This document shows positions 23,735-34,395 of a stretch of DNA of 64,000 nucleotides, piece by piece (position 1 is the stretch's first letter; each line of letters starts with the position of its first letter). The stretch lies in assembly GCA_014058105.1 (NCBI GenBank), contig JACGCM010002659.1, positions 1,426,001 to 1,490,000 on the forward strand, read 5' to 3'. The stretch comes from Kingdonia uniflora (taxonomy: Eukaryota; Streptophyta; Magnoliopsida; Ranunculales; Circaeasteraceae). Position numbers and translations under genes: made by a program. The notes below the pieces were generated by a model that had not been told where the DNA came from, did not search any database, and saw nothing but the letters and a program-made list of their open reading frames with translations.

Positions 23735-23940
23735 GGTGGCCAAAACTAAAAAAGAGAAAACCCCAAAACTCTTTGTAATTTCGGGCGCAGAGTTGGGGCG
23801 CCCAAAACTAAAAAAATTAAAACAAAATAAATTCTCTGTAATTTCGGTCACACAGTTTGGGCACCCAAAGCAGAAAAGGTTAATAAATAACCGAACTCTA
23901 TAATTTGGGGCGCAAAGTCTTTAAAATTTGGTAGCCCAAA
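23735..23940 (+). repeat. About 63-bp imperfect tandem repeat, 3+ copies
   Basis: The unit is built on TAATTTCGG followed by a GCGC-containing core and CCCAAAAC. The TAATTT anchor lies at 23776, 23839 and 23901. A partial copy precedes at 23735. Copies are diverged, and the first carries the palindromic GGGGCGCCCC-like core. It lies upstream of the minus-strand ORF. Confidence 0.6.
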
Positions 23941-23999
23941 ATCAACAAAAACTCCAAAAAAAAATTCAAACAACCAGTGCAAGCATAATAACTTATTTT

Positions 24000-24444
24000 C
24001 TCAAAAAAAACTTCATAAAGTCATCAAGTTGAGAGGAACAAACGACACATAAATATCCAAATAATTATGATGTACTCAATGTATGATGGATACATATGTA
24101 ATTCATGAGACAAAGATCAAAATCATGAAGTAAAGCAAACACACAGACGAACATTGCATACAAAATAAGCCTAAAAGCAAAGCCAGTTAAAGCACATTTA
24201 ATGCCAAAAAAAAAAATTCATTAATAACAAGTCGTCAACGTTAGAAATACGAACATTGTATCTTTGATGTTAACTCAAAAGACTGTGGTCTGGAATATAC
24301 ATCGAAATCCACCAAAATATCAAAATAGTATTGCTATCTATGCATACCATCCTCCCAAAAGAACCGATGTCGTTGAATGGTCTGGTACGATGGATGCCAA
24401 ATTTGCGATATATACATGCACTCTTAAGACACCAAATTTTGCAC
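24000..24444. other. A-rich intergenic sequence
   Basis: A-rich sequence with short homopolymers. The right half (24264-24444) may be the tail of the MULE gene on the minus strand, but the frame is broken and I cannot assign a domain. Confidence 0.3.
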
Positions 24445-27421
24445 CTAAATATTACTGCTGATAAATTGCCTCCACAAGTTTGAGTTTACGAAAGTATTCA
24501 TAGCACAAGTTCTAATAAGCCCATCAGGAACAGTATTCATAGTACTGAAGATTATACTTTCCTGTGCATAATATGGAAAGCGTCCAATAAGTTCACCATA
24601 ATCATAAAGAGTTGGAGATGATAAAGTGTTATAGGGTTGCTCTACCTCCATTTTATTTCCCACAATGTCCAACTTACTTGGAAGCCCCGTATTCGTCAAT
24701 AATAGGGGAGTATGGAATTCTTTAAGGGGAATAGGGCATTCCTCAACCAATGCATCATAGTTCTCTTCAAACTGCTTCCATGTGGAACATCCTTTCCTTT
24801 TCCAACCGGATTGGGTGACACTTGATTCGCTTTTATTGTACTTTTTTGAGTCCCAAGCTAAAATTCCCAATGAGATGGATCCCTTTTATTCCTGTTATTA
24901 GCACTTTTTTGTCCTTTCTTCTTCGCGGGATCTTTTTCCTACCTCTAGAGTTCACAATCGTCATAGGCTCAAATAAAGATGTTGTCTCAGGGTTAGCCAA
25001 CTCTAAAAGCTTTCTAACCAAAGAAGATCGATCAAAGTAGTCACCACCATCCCACTTCTGTGTCACCTTTTCTAAAGTCAGTCTAATGTCAACTACGTCC
25101 TGGGCCTCAGGTGCCACCTTTGGGTTGCTAGATAATTGAAACCAATGGGGGTGTATATACTCAACTGGAATGAGATGAATGACATCCATACGTTGAGCCA
25201 ATAAACATGCATAAGAAAGATCGTGTGTCCTTCTAAGTTTACAGCCACATTCCACCTTTGTAACATTTGGGCCAAGTGACTGCCTTAAGAGCTTGATTTC
25301 AGACACAATAAGGTCAAGTGCAACCTTAGATATAATCCGCCTGAGATTGGGAAACCAAAAATTGTAGTGGTGGTGCATCAGCGTTCCCAAACTTTCTTCG
25401 AAAGAATCAAATATAGTAGTGTGTTGCGAATGAAGAAGCCTATCAATCGATTCCCAACCCCAACTATAACTAAGATTTTTTGCTCGAAGGGCACGTTTCA
25501 GCATCGCATGTGCACTCTACACCCTGTTACTTGTATAGTTTCCAAGGTGCATGTGCTGGTCAATGTATACAGAAATAAACTTCGTACAATACGGATAACC
25601 CAATTGTCCAAGACCTAATTAACACAAACATTGTATTTCGGCCTCCAAATGGCTTAAAACTCTTTCAAAGAACTGGTGTAATCTTTAATTGTAACAGAAT
25701 CTTCAACCAATGCTTTAAAAGCTCTGTTGAAGTCTCTTCAGGCGTCCTTATGGTTCTCCTTCGTCGTCAAGTGTTTCCTCACATTTCCCTTCATATTCAT
25801 GTATATATGCCAACGACATAACATATGCTGCGATTTCGGAAATACAATGCCAATTGCATTCGTCAAAGCTAAATCCTGGTCAGCAATGATAACTTTAGGT
25901 AATTCATAATCATCAAAACAATTCCTAAAATTCTTGAGTGCCCATTCATAATTTCCCCCAGTCTCGTTGTCCAAGTAACACGCACCGTGGAGGAACGTCT
26001 TACTTGTGGAGGTCACTCCAACAATCTCCAGAAATGGGCGATCAAATTTGTTAGTCTTGTACGTACAATCCATCATGTATACAAGGGGGAAGCACTTCCC
26101 AAGACATAACGACTCTCTATGAGTCCTAAAAATAGAACCCACATATTCGGTTGGGTGGTTCGTATAATTCTCCAAGTATTTAGCTTCATCCAAATTTTGA
26201 AGAAGGTGTTGCATTTCGATTCTCCTACACATGACTTCAACTCTCCACAATGCGCGTGCATTGTACAATGACCTAATCGTAGATACATTTTTAGGAAATT
26301 ATCGTTGAATTGCATCCAATATCTCTTTCGGTTTCACACCTGCCTTGGTCATTCTAATCATTAAATTATTTTCTGCTTATGCTAGACATCCTGCGTAGCC
26401 GTGACCAAATAGCTTTTGCGCAATTACATAGTTATGCCAACCATGCCTAACAACAACACACCACAACCTTTCAATACCAGAGCAAAGTAATCTAATATCC
26501 AACCCACACCCATTAAGTTTTGAAGAAGTGTGTCTCTTGTCCAAAGAAAATTTGGTTTTATCTCCACGATAAACACCACCGTACTCATATTTTATGTAAA
26601 CTCTGGGATATCTCTTCACACGTGATTTTCTTATAACAACTACAATTTTTTCCTTCCTTTCGACACTCTTCACCCAACTCAATACCTCAGAATGCGTTTT
26701 AAACCTCTGCAGACATACACAATATAAAAAATGAAACAATCACCATTCAACATTAAAAAATAATTGTTATTTTCAAAGTCTAAACCAAGCCATACCATAT
26801 CTGTTGTGAGCACATTAGTAGTATCTACAATATCATCAGTTCTAGTTATAGTACTGTATGGAGCAACCTTAACCTAGAAAAAACAAAAATATATAATGTC
26901 AACGCAAATTAAATAGCGTTAAAGGCTTATGTTAAGCGAACTCGTTCAAGGGTTTAAAAATCATGACCAACGTTTTACCTCTTGCGTTAGTATCACAGAA
27001 TCTATTTTACCCCCTATTTCGACAACTTGCAATGTTATATCTTCTTCTCCATTCTACTCAAAGGGGTACGAGCTTGATCCTACTTGACTTTGTAAATTAA
27101 CATCTACAAGGGGTAGTTTGTTGAAATTGTGGTCATCTTCATTGGTGAAATGAACATTTACTTCATTCTACAATATCAAACATGTATTAGAGAATATACA
27201 TTTTTCAACAAAATTGTCTTAATCCACAAATAGAGAAGAGAAAAACAAGATACCTTGAGATTGAGGAAGTTAAAATAAACGTATAGAACACCATTGTGTT
27301 CTACGTCCTCGTAAAGATTGTGATCGTCGGGTTCTAAGTTGATGGGAGTTATAAGAAGTTTTCCTTCAAAATTAGGAGCATCTTCAGTACTAACATGATC
27401 TCTTGTACTAACATAATTCAT
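24445..27421 (-). pseudogene. MULE-type transposase gene with FAR1-like N-terminus, multi-exon
   Basis: Minus-strand exons can be followed from MNYVSTRDHVSTEDAPNFEG (27421) with a donor near 27256. Two short exons follow (about 27170-26980 and 26875-26800). A FAR1-like DNA-binding exon lies at 26377-26710 (VLSWVKSVERKE, CGLDIRLLC, GHGYAG). The MULE domain spans 26340-25500: MDCTYKTNKFDRP (first Asp), IIADQDLAL (second Asp), CRWHIYMNM. The predicted catalytic Glu in TSNRV-x-SAHA is replaced by TAG (25517-25519). The SWIM-type zinc region at 25210-25260 keeps CGC but lacks the usual C-x-H ligands. An acidic tail follows (24445-24870). Further stops (26300, 27064) confirm it is dead. Terminal inverted repeats were not found. 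Confidence 0.75.
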
Positions 27422-27779
27422 TTAGGATCTTCCAAAGTGATATTTTAAGAGAGAATATTAGAGTGATGGTGGGAAGATTAGAGTAATGGAGAGAAGAAGC
27501 TATTAACTTACCCTAAATAACCTAATTAAACAGAAATCTAACTAAAGAACTTAACTAAACAGAAATCTAACTAAATCAATCTAACTTGGGGTGTGGGAGA
27601 AGCAAAAAAATGGTTTGAAAAGTTGTAAATATTACAATACATAAATTCTTGGGGTGACAAATACAATACTAATTAAAAAATGATAAAACATTCCCAACAA
27701 ATGACAAATTAGAAATTAGAATCTTACCATGATGTTTTCTTCTTCTTGGGGAAGCGACTATTCCTGAACTCTGTGACAT

Positions 27780-28063
27780 GCTAAGGATCAACAAATGTAA
27801 AAACATTGTGAATATGAGAAACACAGTCCCAAAATCGAACAAAAATGAATGGTTTCATCTGAATTATCGTCCTCCCCCCCCCCCCCCCCCCCCACACACA
27901 CAAATTTAAAATTTATATCACCGAGATGATGATCAAATATTTCTACAACCAACGTCGACATCCTCATTATTGGATCAATCAACAGTAATGATTCAAAGAA
28001 GGTTGTACAAAGAGCACCCTTTTCCTTCTCAGGCAGAGCTCCAAACATTTTATTCAGAGTCAA
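27780..28063 (-). pseudogene. Decayed plant transposon gene fragment with C20 run
   Basis: The minus strand encodes MTLNKMFGALPEKEKGALCT then FFESLLLIDPIMRMSTLVVE and IFDHHLGDINFKF, reading like the N-terminal part of a plant DUF1985-type transposon protein. I do not recognise it firmly. The frame then meets a C20 run (27874-27893) read as Gly codons, then ends. AAATGACAA motifs flank it at 27700 and 28355-28585, as at the other two sites. Confidence 0.3.
27874..27893. repeat. C20 homopolymer plus (AC)n
   Basis: Twenty C residues are followed directly by ACACACACA. Length is liable to sequencing and replication slippage. Confidence 0.8.
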
Positions 28064-28479
28064 ACCTGCACACTAAGAGGTATAATTTTTAGTATTGGTG
28101 GTCTTCTCTCTCTAACCTCCTGCATTTGGTTCTCGTCATGAAATTGTTCATTACTCACTTCTTTATCAGACTTCATCATTGTGAATCAAGTGACTAAAAG
28201 GAAAAGAAAGAAAGAAAAACCAGACTTTAATCAAACACTTGGTAGGCAGTAATGAGACAGCAACACGATTTGCCCAAGGTACGACCACACTGAAATCACA
28301 CACACACAAGACTCGACGATTGTGAGAAAAATAGTTGTTGCGGTTGGAGTTATCAAATGACAAATAATGCCAGAATCGGGACGGTTGCTGCGGTTGTTGC
28401 GGCCGATATTAGAAGAAACTGCTTGACGAATCGGGACCGTTTTGGCGCCAAAAACCATACTCCACATGTGATACCCTAA

Positions 28480-28651
28480 CCCACCCTTCCCTTGAAACAA
28501 ATGACAAATAATACCATAAATGGTGACATAGTCTACCTTACATATGGCTAATTTGTTTAAAGGCGTGACACCTTCCCTTGAAACAAATGACAAATAATAC
28601 CTGAAATTGTGACAGTTTGCCTTACACGTCTCAAAACTGTAATGACATGTG
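28480..28651 (+). repeat. Two-copy 86-bp tandem repeat containing AAATGACAA
   Basis: CCTTCCCTTGAAACAAATGA occurs at about 28486 and again 86 bp later; AAATGACAA is at 28499 and 28585. The copies differ by scattered substitutions. Confidence 0.7.
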
Positions 28652-28659
28652 TACATTGA

Positions 28660-30148
28660 TGAATTAAATTTGGACACGTGGCGTAATATATTATTTTAAA
28701 ATGATTTGAATATTTTTTATTATTTTGGAAGTGAAATTCGTACTTGTGGAGCCCACGTGTCTACAAAAAATAGGTGATTAAATATTGTAATATTCAAACT
28801 TCAGTAGGTGCAAAATTGGAATTTCCTCTTGACAGTATCGATTTTGTAATTTATTGTTCCCTGTGTCCGATTTTGGAAACTTTGCATCTTGGAGTATTTA
28901 AAATCATAATTTCCGCTTTCAAAATACCAATTTTCTGAAAATAGGAAACTAATGATAGTGTTTGTCATATTCTGTGATGGCCGAGAAGCCTTTAATCACC
29001 AGAGAGCGAACTGGAGTTTTGACTGTTGTTATCGGGGAGAAAAGAAATATGTGTTCAGTATGTTATTCTAAAATGATGCCCTAGTTTTATCGAAAATTTT
29101 GTTGCCATATAGCAAAACAAACGGTGTTCAGTTACTTTTTATTATTTTGAGCCGCTAAAACTATGACTCACCGCTCCAAAATATTAGCCAATGTATTCCA
29201 CATTGAAATATCTTTTCCATGAAATAAGCACCTATATTTGGTCGAAAAGTTATTATTCATGGGATGAAATTAGTTTTGACATGGGGAAGCGCTAGAACAA
29301 ACATGCATGTTGATGTTGGGTTGATTATTTTTAACAAGGTAAATGAGATACTCTTTAGATTTTCCTGACCTACTGGACAGAATCCGATTATGTTTTTTTC
29401 TTCCAAAAATAATGCGACTGGTTATACATTTTGAAAGTGTCTCTTGTAGAAGGGCGAAAGAATATTAATGTTTGAGTGTTCTTATAGAGTCAATTCTTTT
29501 GCAAAATGTGTTTATAGAGCCAAAAAAAGAAAGAGAGAACAAAACTGTCCATCGTTCTTGATATGTATACACACAACCAAGGGTTTTATCATGTGTTTTT
29601 ACCAGTCAAGCGTGAGAAATACTTTTTACTTTCTTCTTTTTTTTCTTCTGCCTTATAAGCTTGGAAAATCTTTGAACATCACTCTTATGTGGCTATAACC
29701 TTGAACATGGTCGAAATTGTGAAAATATGACTAGAGATGTTTTCTTGAGACCGATATACATAGTACCACTTCAGGTTGGTCTTAATTTGCCTTAGAGGCT
29801 TAAAGCTTTCACGGTAGCTTCTAATATATACATGTTTGTTCACCACCATTTACCATAGCCTGATCAAAGTCGGATTTATCTAGGGCTCCAAAATGCTGAA
29901 CCCAAACTAAGTTTACCTTACGGCTTGTAAAAATAGATATGGTCCAGAACCATTTAATGGGGATTATGAGACCAATAATTATAGGGTTAGACAGATGTGA
30001 ATTTAGCGATGACAAGTTATGAACAAAAGAACTCAGAACAAGGGAGCGTACACTACGATTTATCTGATTTGTTTATTGATTCATGTACTGATGCACTTAT
30101 TTTGTGACAAAATTAAACTAAAAACACAAACACCATAAACTAATACCC
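28660..30148. other. Spacer downstream of nsLTP2, part of a duplicated module
   Basis: No gene is visible. The part 28920-29100 (anchor AATACCAATTTTCTGAAAAT) matches the upstream region of nsLTP copies (30700-30870, 33260-33440, 51945-52040), so another array copy once stood here. The part 29720-30130 matches 33740-34390, including the shared wording TTCATGTACTGATAC near the 3' end of the gene. These matches define a duplicated gene-plus-spacer unit. Confidence 0.55.
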
Positions 30149-30427
30149 CTAGCAAGTAGGGCGAGTAAGGCCGCATTTACTCTGAATCTTCTGAGCATTG
30201 GGACCGTTCAGAAATTTCTTGAATGTAGGATTCTTCAAATACTGGCAATAGCATGATCTTTGTTCACTCAGCCTCCTACAACAAAGGGCGGACGGAAGAG
30301 CTGAAGTCCTGGCTGCATTTAAACACGGGAGAAGCCCAAAGATAAAGCAGATACCAGCAGTCGAGACCTGCACTTCGTTAGCCAGCACCAAGAGAGTCAC
30401 CAACATGGCCAAAACAGATACCTTCAT
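30149..30427 (-). CDS. Type-2 non-specific lipid-transfer protein (nsLTP2), intact
   Basis: A single-exon, 92-residue secreted protein of the usual nsLTP2 precursor length. Residues 1-25 form a signal peptide (MKVSVLAMLVTLLVLANEVQ, then a small-residue cleavage region). The mature part carries all eight cysteines with spacing C-X7-C-X13-CC-X8-CXC-X23-C-X6-C, exactly the type-2 pattern. These fold as four disulfides around a lipid-binding cavity. The family binds acyl lipids in the cell wall space and acts in cuticle or suberin lipid transport and defence. A TATA box lies 88 bp upstream of the ATG. It is the only copy of a local array without a disabling change. The start is fixed by the signal peptide and by agreement with copy 2. 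Confidence 0.9.
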   Translation of the reverse strand: MKVSVLAMLVTLLVLANEVQVSTAGICFIFGLLPCLNAARTSALPSALCCRRLSEQRSCYCQYLKNPTFKKFLNGPNAQKIQSKCGLTRPTC

Positions 30428-30514
30428 ATTTTTTTTCTTTTATAAAGACAACAAGAGAATTCTAAGAGAAAAAAATGGAGGAAACTATGAGATTCTAAGG
30501 TCATGTTGTGGATG

Positions 30515-30522
30515 TATTTATA
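30515..30522 (-). promoter_or_regulatory. TATA box of nsLTP2 gene
   Basis: TATAAATA on the minus strand, 88 bp upstream of the ATG at 30427. The surrounding GGCTCTATAAATAC is repeated almost unchanged at the same distance before copy 2 (32697-32704) and in the orphan promoter at 33119-33126. Confidence 0.75.
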
Positions 30523-30529
30523 GAGCCAG

Positions 30530-31080
30530 TGGGTGTATAACTGTATAATTGTATATTGAATGAAGATGTCGAATGCATACACGATTCAATAATTTCAGTA
30601 CACTGCATCCAGCAAGAAATGAGTTTAAGTTACTAGATTCAGAATCCTAACATACGTTTAATTTTCTTTAATAAATTAATAAATACCTGTTTTATGTCTT
30701 TCAAAATACCAATTTTCTGAAAATAGGAGACTAATTATATTGTTTTGTCATTTTCCGTTACGACCGTGAAGCCTTTAGTCACTAGAGAGCGTAAACGGAG
30801 TTCGACTGTTGTTATTGGGGAGAGAAGAAATGTGTTCATCATAGTATTCCAAAATGTGCCCTAATTTACATGTAAATGGAACTTTAATTGTTTCACGATT
30901 TTCACATATGAATGGAGCGATAGCTAGGGCCTAAGGGCCTGTTTTTAACTAAATTGTAATATAGATATGTTGATTTACAAATATGATTCTAAGATAGTGT
31001 TTTCCACGTGTAACTCGAAGAAAAATGTTTCTCATATTTTCTGGCACCGTAGGAGCATGGCCCCACTACCCTTAAGCTTA
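30530..31080 (-). other. nsLTP2 upstream region, repeated in the array
   Basis: This region is about 550 bp of promoter-proximal DNA. It shares long blocks with 33130-33600 (including AATACCAATTTTCTGAAAAT) and shorter ones with 28920-29100 and 51945-52040. No reading frame is credible. The shared blocks mark the duplicated module and may hold regulatory sites, but I cannot name any beyond the TATA box. Confidence 0.5.
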
Positions 31081-31099
31081 CAAGGCGTAGAGACCCTGC

Positions 31100-31699
31100 T
31101 TTGTTTTACGAAGAGCATGTCCTAGAGAGGCGGCAGCGTACACGACCTTTGCCCATTCGTATACTACTTACCCGACCAACTGACTACTTTTCGTCAATCC
31201 ACATGGATGACTGTCTTATTTCCAATAAGTATGCATGGTCACGAGTACCGACTACAGCGGGTTGTCAGCAAACTGACAAGTTAAGAATTGGTGGAAAAGA
31301 AACCCCAGAACAATGGAAAACACTATGATTAAACAATGGAAAGATGTGGCTAAGACCACAAAGAATACAAAGACCGTAATAGACAAATATGGTTGGGAGA
31401 AGCCGAGGAAGATCGCTAGATATAGACCTACTAGTTCTACAAGTGGTACTATTGCATACATTCCAATTGATCTCACTGAAGAGATTATTAAAATGACAGA
31501 GAAGGGGCCTATCTCCAATATGGAAATCAAAGATAAAGATCAACTTGTTTCTACGACGCATGAAGAGTTGGGGCCTATTGTTTCTTATGGTAGTCCTTCT
31601 GTTGGACCTAGTGCTGAAGATGCCTCCTTGTTGAGTAAAAAGGTTAAGCAAGAAGTAGTAACTTCGAGAGACAAACTTCCTAAAGAGTCACATCCATAG
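31100..31699 (+). other. Unassigned open frame, 128 codons at 31313-31699
   Basis: The frame encodes a Lys- and Thr-rich, acidic protein segment (IARYRPTSSTSGTIAYIPID, then EEIIKMTEKGPISN) with no domain I recognise. It lies just left of the MITE, inside the nsLTP array, and interrupts the module arrangement, so it is probably part of an inserted element. A LINE ORF1 tail is possible but not shown. No promoter or splice signals were identified. Confidence 0.25.
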
Positions 31700-31830
31700 C
31701 ACGATGTCTCTTTTGTTTTGCTTTTTTGTAATCTTTTTTTGAGTATAGTTGTTGTTACGGGTTGTTTTTCCCTTTTGGGTCTTTGGTTCTCTCCCTCCCC
31801 AGGTCTGCATGTTGACTCTTTGAGAATTTG

Positions 31831-32126
31831 GGGGGGAGAAGAGTCCGGTTTTGACAACCCTCCTTAACGGAGGGTTGTGCAAACCCTCTCTCTTATTGGT
31901 TTAGGGTGTTTAAGTCCCATAGGGATTTAGAAGGGTTTAGGGTGTAGTGTTTAACATCTATTAACTCTCTAGTCAATAAGAGAGAGGGTTGGCACAACCC
32001 ACCATAGGGATTTAGGAGGGTTTAGGGTGTAGTGTTTAACATCTATTAACTCTCTAGCCAATAAGAGAGAGGGTTTGCACAACCCTCTGTTAAGGAGGGT
32101 TGGCAATCCGGACTCGAGTTCTCCCC
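31831..32126. mobile_element. MITE with about 69-bp terminal inverted repeats
   Basis: The left arm (31831-31899) and right arm (32058-32126) are near-perfect inverted repeats. They share GGGGAGAA, GAGTCCGG, CAACCCTCCTTAAC and GCAAACCCTCTCTCTTATTG. Within each arm there is also a small palindrome, AACCCTCCTTAACGGAGGGTT-like. The interior holds an 85-bp direct duplication (starting 31918 and 32003), each copy ending in part of the right arm. There is no coding capacity. A clean target duplication was not found, so the superfamily is open. Confidence 0.75.
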
Positions 32127-32325
32127 ACCATGTACATTTTTCTTTCAATATAACTGGTCACGGGTCTGCCTAAACCTGGCTTGCCTAGCAAAAATAAAAA
32201 TACACAACAATGGAAAACAATGACTAAACTGATATTCTTTATTATTTATTTATATGTTATCAAAACATTTATTTCATGAAGCAAACACTGCATGTACTCT
32301 CTATTTTAACAATTGGAACTTAACT

Positions 32326-32610
32326 CTAGCACTTACGGTAAGAAACACTGCATGTACTCTCGAGCTTCTTAATATTGTCAGGGTTTGAAAAGCTCACGTA
32401 AGTGGGATTCTTCAAATACTGGCAAGAGCATGGTTCCTGTTCCTTGATCTTTGCGCATCAAGCGGCGGATGGAAGAGTTGAAGTCACGATCGCATCATGG
32501 CAAAGATACAGTTCTGCGACATCACAAGTAAAAGCGGTTGTAACCTGCACTTCCTTAACCAGCACCAAGAGGGTGACCAACAGGGTAAAAGCAAAGACGT
32601 CGAACTTCAT
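32326..32610 (-). pseudogene. nsLTP2 copy 2, disabled by one TGA at a core cysteine
   Basis: It has 95 codons including the stop, starting at the ATG at 32608-32610. The signal peptide (FTLLVTLLVLVKEVQVTTA) and the spacing C-X7-C-X13-[stop]C-X8-CXC-X23-C-X6-C match a normal nsLTP2. The single fault is TGA at 32458-32460, exactly where the first Cys of the central CC pair should be (TGC or TGT to TGA). The TATA box is at 32697-32704 with the same spacing as in copy 1. The 3' end includes a short duplicated stretch around 32283 and 32343 (AAACACTGCATGTACTCTC). It appears recently inactivated. Confidence 0.85.
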
Positions 32611-32696
32611 CTTCTTTCTAAAGACAACAAGAGAAATGCTAAAAGAATTAGAAGATGGAGGAAACTATGAGATACTATAAGGTCATGTTGTGGCTG

Positions 32697-32704
32697 TATT
32701 TATA
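32697..32704 (-). promoter_or_regulatory. TATA box of nsLTP2 copy 2
   Basis: TATAAATA on the minus strand, 87 bp upstream of the ATG at 32610, almost the same distance as in the intact gene. Confidence 0.65.
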
Positions 32705-33118
32705 GAGCCAGTGGGTGTCTAAGTATATATTGAAGACGTCGAGTGCATGTGTGACATGTGCCAATTCTTTCAGTACAAAGTTCTGCACCCAGCAAGTGAG
32801 TTTAAGTTACTAAGAATCCTAACATACATTTCATTCTCCTTTAATAAAATGCCTATCTATTATGCTTTCCTAAAATTACCAATTAAACATTTATTTGTGT
32901 TATTTTCTCTGATAATTGCCTAGGAATTACCAATGAAATATTCTGTAATTATTTACAGTAGACATTACTAAGACATATATCCTAGCCATCTATTCCCAAA
33001 AGCGAATATTCATGGAAAAAAAATAATACTTCATGGGAAGTGAGATTTAACTTTATCTCCGGAGTGTCCAGTCCTCATTTGTTTCTACATTATTCACAGG
33101 ACATTAATATTGTGAATG
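32705..33118. other. Upstream sequence of nsLTP2 copy 2
   Basis: The first 120 bp match the promoter module of copy 1 (TTTAAGTTACTA, AATCCTAACATACAT). The rest, to 33118, is AT-rich with nothing recognisable. Confidence 0.4.
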
Positions 33119-33445
33119 TATTTATAGAGCTAGTGGGTGTACGAGTGTGTGCTGATGAAGACTTCGAGTGCATATGTGACACGATTCAATAATTTCAGTA
33201 CACTCTATCCTGCAAGAAGTAAGTTTAAGTTACTAGATTCAGAATCCTAACATACGTTTAATTTTCAAAATACCAATTTTCTGAAAATAAGGGACTAATT
33301 ATATTGTTTTGTCATTTTCCATTACGGCCTTAAAGCCTTTAATCACCAGAGAGCGTAAATGGAGTTCAACTGTTGTTATTTGAGAGAGAAGAAATATGTG
33401 TTCAGCATTATATTCCAAAATGAGCCCTAATTTACATGCAAACGG
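33119..33445 (-). repeat. Orphan nsLTP2 promoter module without gene
   Basis: The minus strand carries TATAAATA at 33119-33126. Upstream blocks follow in the same order as before the intact gene: ACACGATTCAATAATTTCAG, AGATTCAGAATCCTAACATA and AATACCAATTTTCTGAAAAT. The sequence on the gene side (left of 33110) is unrelated to nsLTP. The coding part of this array copy has therefore been deleted or replaced. Confidence 0.7.
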
Positions 33446-34395
33446 ATTTTTAGCTGTTTCACGAACGGTTTTGATTTTGAGCCCTAGAGTTATATCACAT
33501 AATTCTTTTGCAAGCTTATATCGCTTAACTTGAAAAGTATATGAATGGAGCGATACCTAAGGCCTAAGGGTCTGTTTTTAAGTAAATTGTAATATAAATA
33601 TGTTGATTTACAAATATGATTTAAGTTCTAAGATGGCTCTTTTTCGCGTAGATCCAAATTCCTAAAAATGACCGACCTGGTTTCACAGGTATGAATTGTT
33701 TCCAGTAGAAGGTGACATATTTATCTTTAATGATTATTGTCCTTGATATATATACCTCTTCAGGTTTGTGTTAATTTGACCTAGAGGCTTTAATTTCATG
33801 GTTGCTTTCTAGCTCATACATATTTGATTAGAAGGTCACGCACCGCATGCATATGGTTCAATCTCAAAACCAATTGGTAATGAGAGGAGTAACCCATGAA
33901 ATTATATTTTGAGTAGCAAAGTTTTAATTGTCCAATTGTGGGAGTATAAATCTCAAGAGTTCGTCCACATTTGTTTCTATGACTGAAGAAAAAGAAAATT
34001 AAGATTCTCTGACTTAAATCGAATAAGAGAAACGTCGTTTACTTTAGATTGATGAAAGTCGGTCTCACTAGGGCTCAACAATTTTGAATCCAAACTGAGG
34101 ATTCCAAAACAAGCACATCTTTAAGGGACTATTCTTAGAGTTTACCTTACGACCTGATAAAGTAAACACGGTATGGACCGTAAATAATGGTGCTTATGGG
34201 AACAATTGGGCTCTAAGTCAGGTGTGGATCGAACGATTACAAGTAATATATAATGCTAAAAACAAAAAAACCCAAAACAATGGAACAATACTATGATTAA
34301 CAGATTTATTTTCTTCTTTTATTCATGTACTGATACTCATATTTAATTTGCGATGAAATTAAAACAAAAACAAGAACACCACAAATTATTGCTTA
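33446..34395. other. Spacer duplicated from the nsLTP2 downstream region
   Basis: This matches 29100-30148 in patches: around 33740-33820 versus 29750-29820, and around 34040-34390 versus 29860-30140. It leads into the truncated nsLTP copy 3 and holds no gene. Confidence 0.5.

Noticed and set aside
32458..32460. TGA in nsLTP2 copy 2 read as selenocysteine
   Set aside because: Land plants lack the selenocysteine insertion machinery, and the intact copy has an ordinary Cys codon there.
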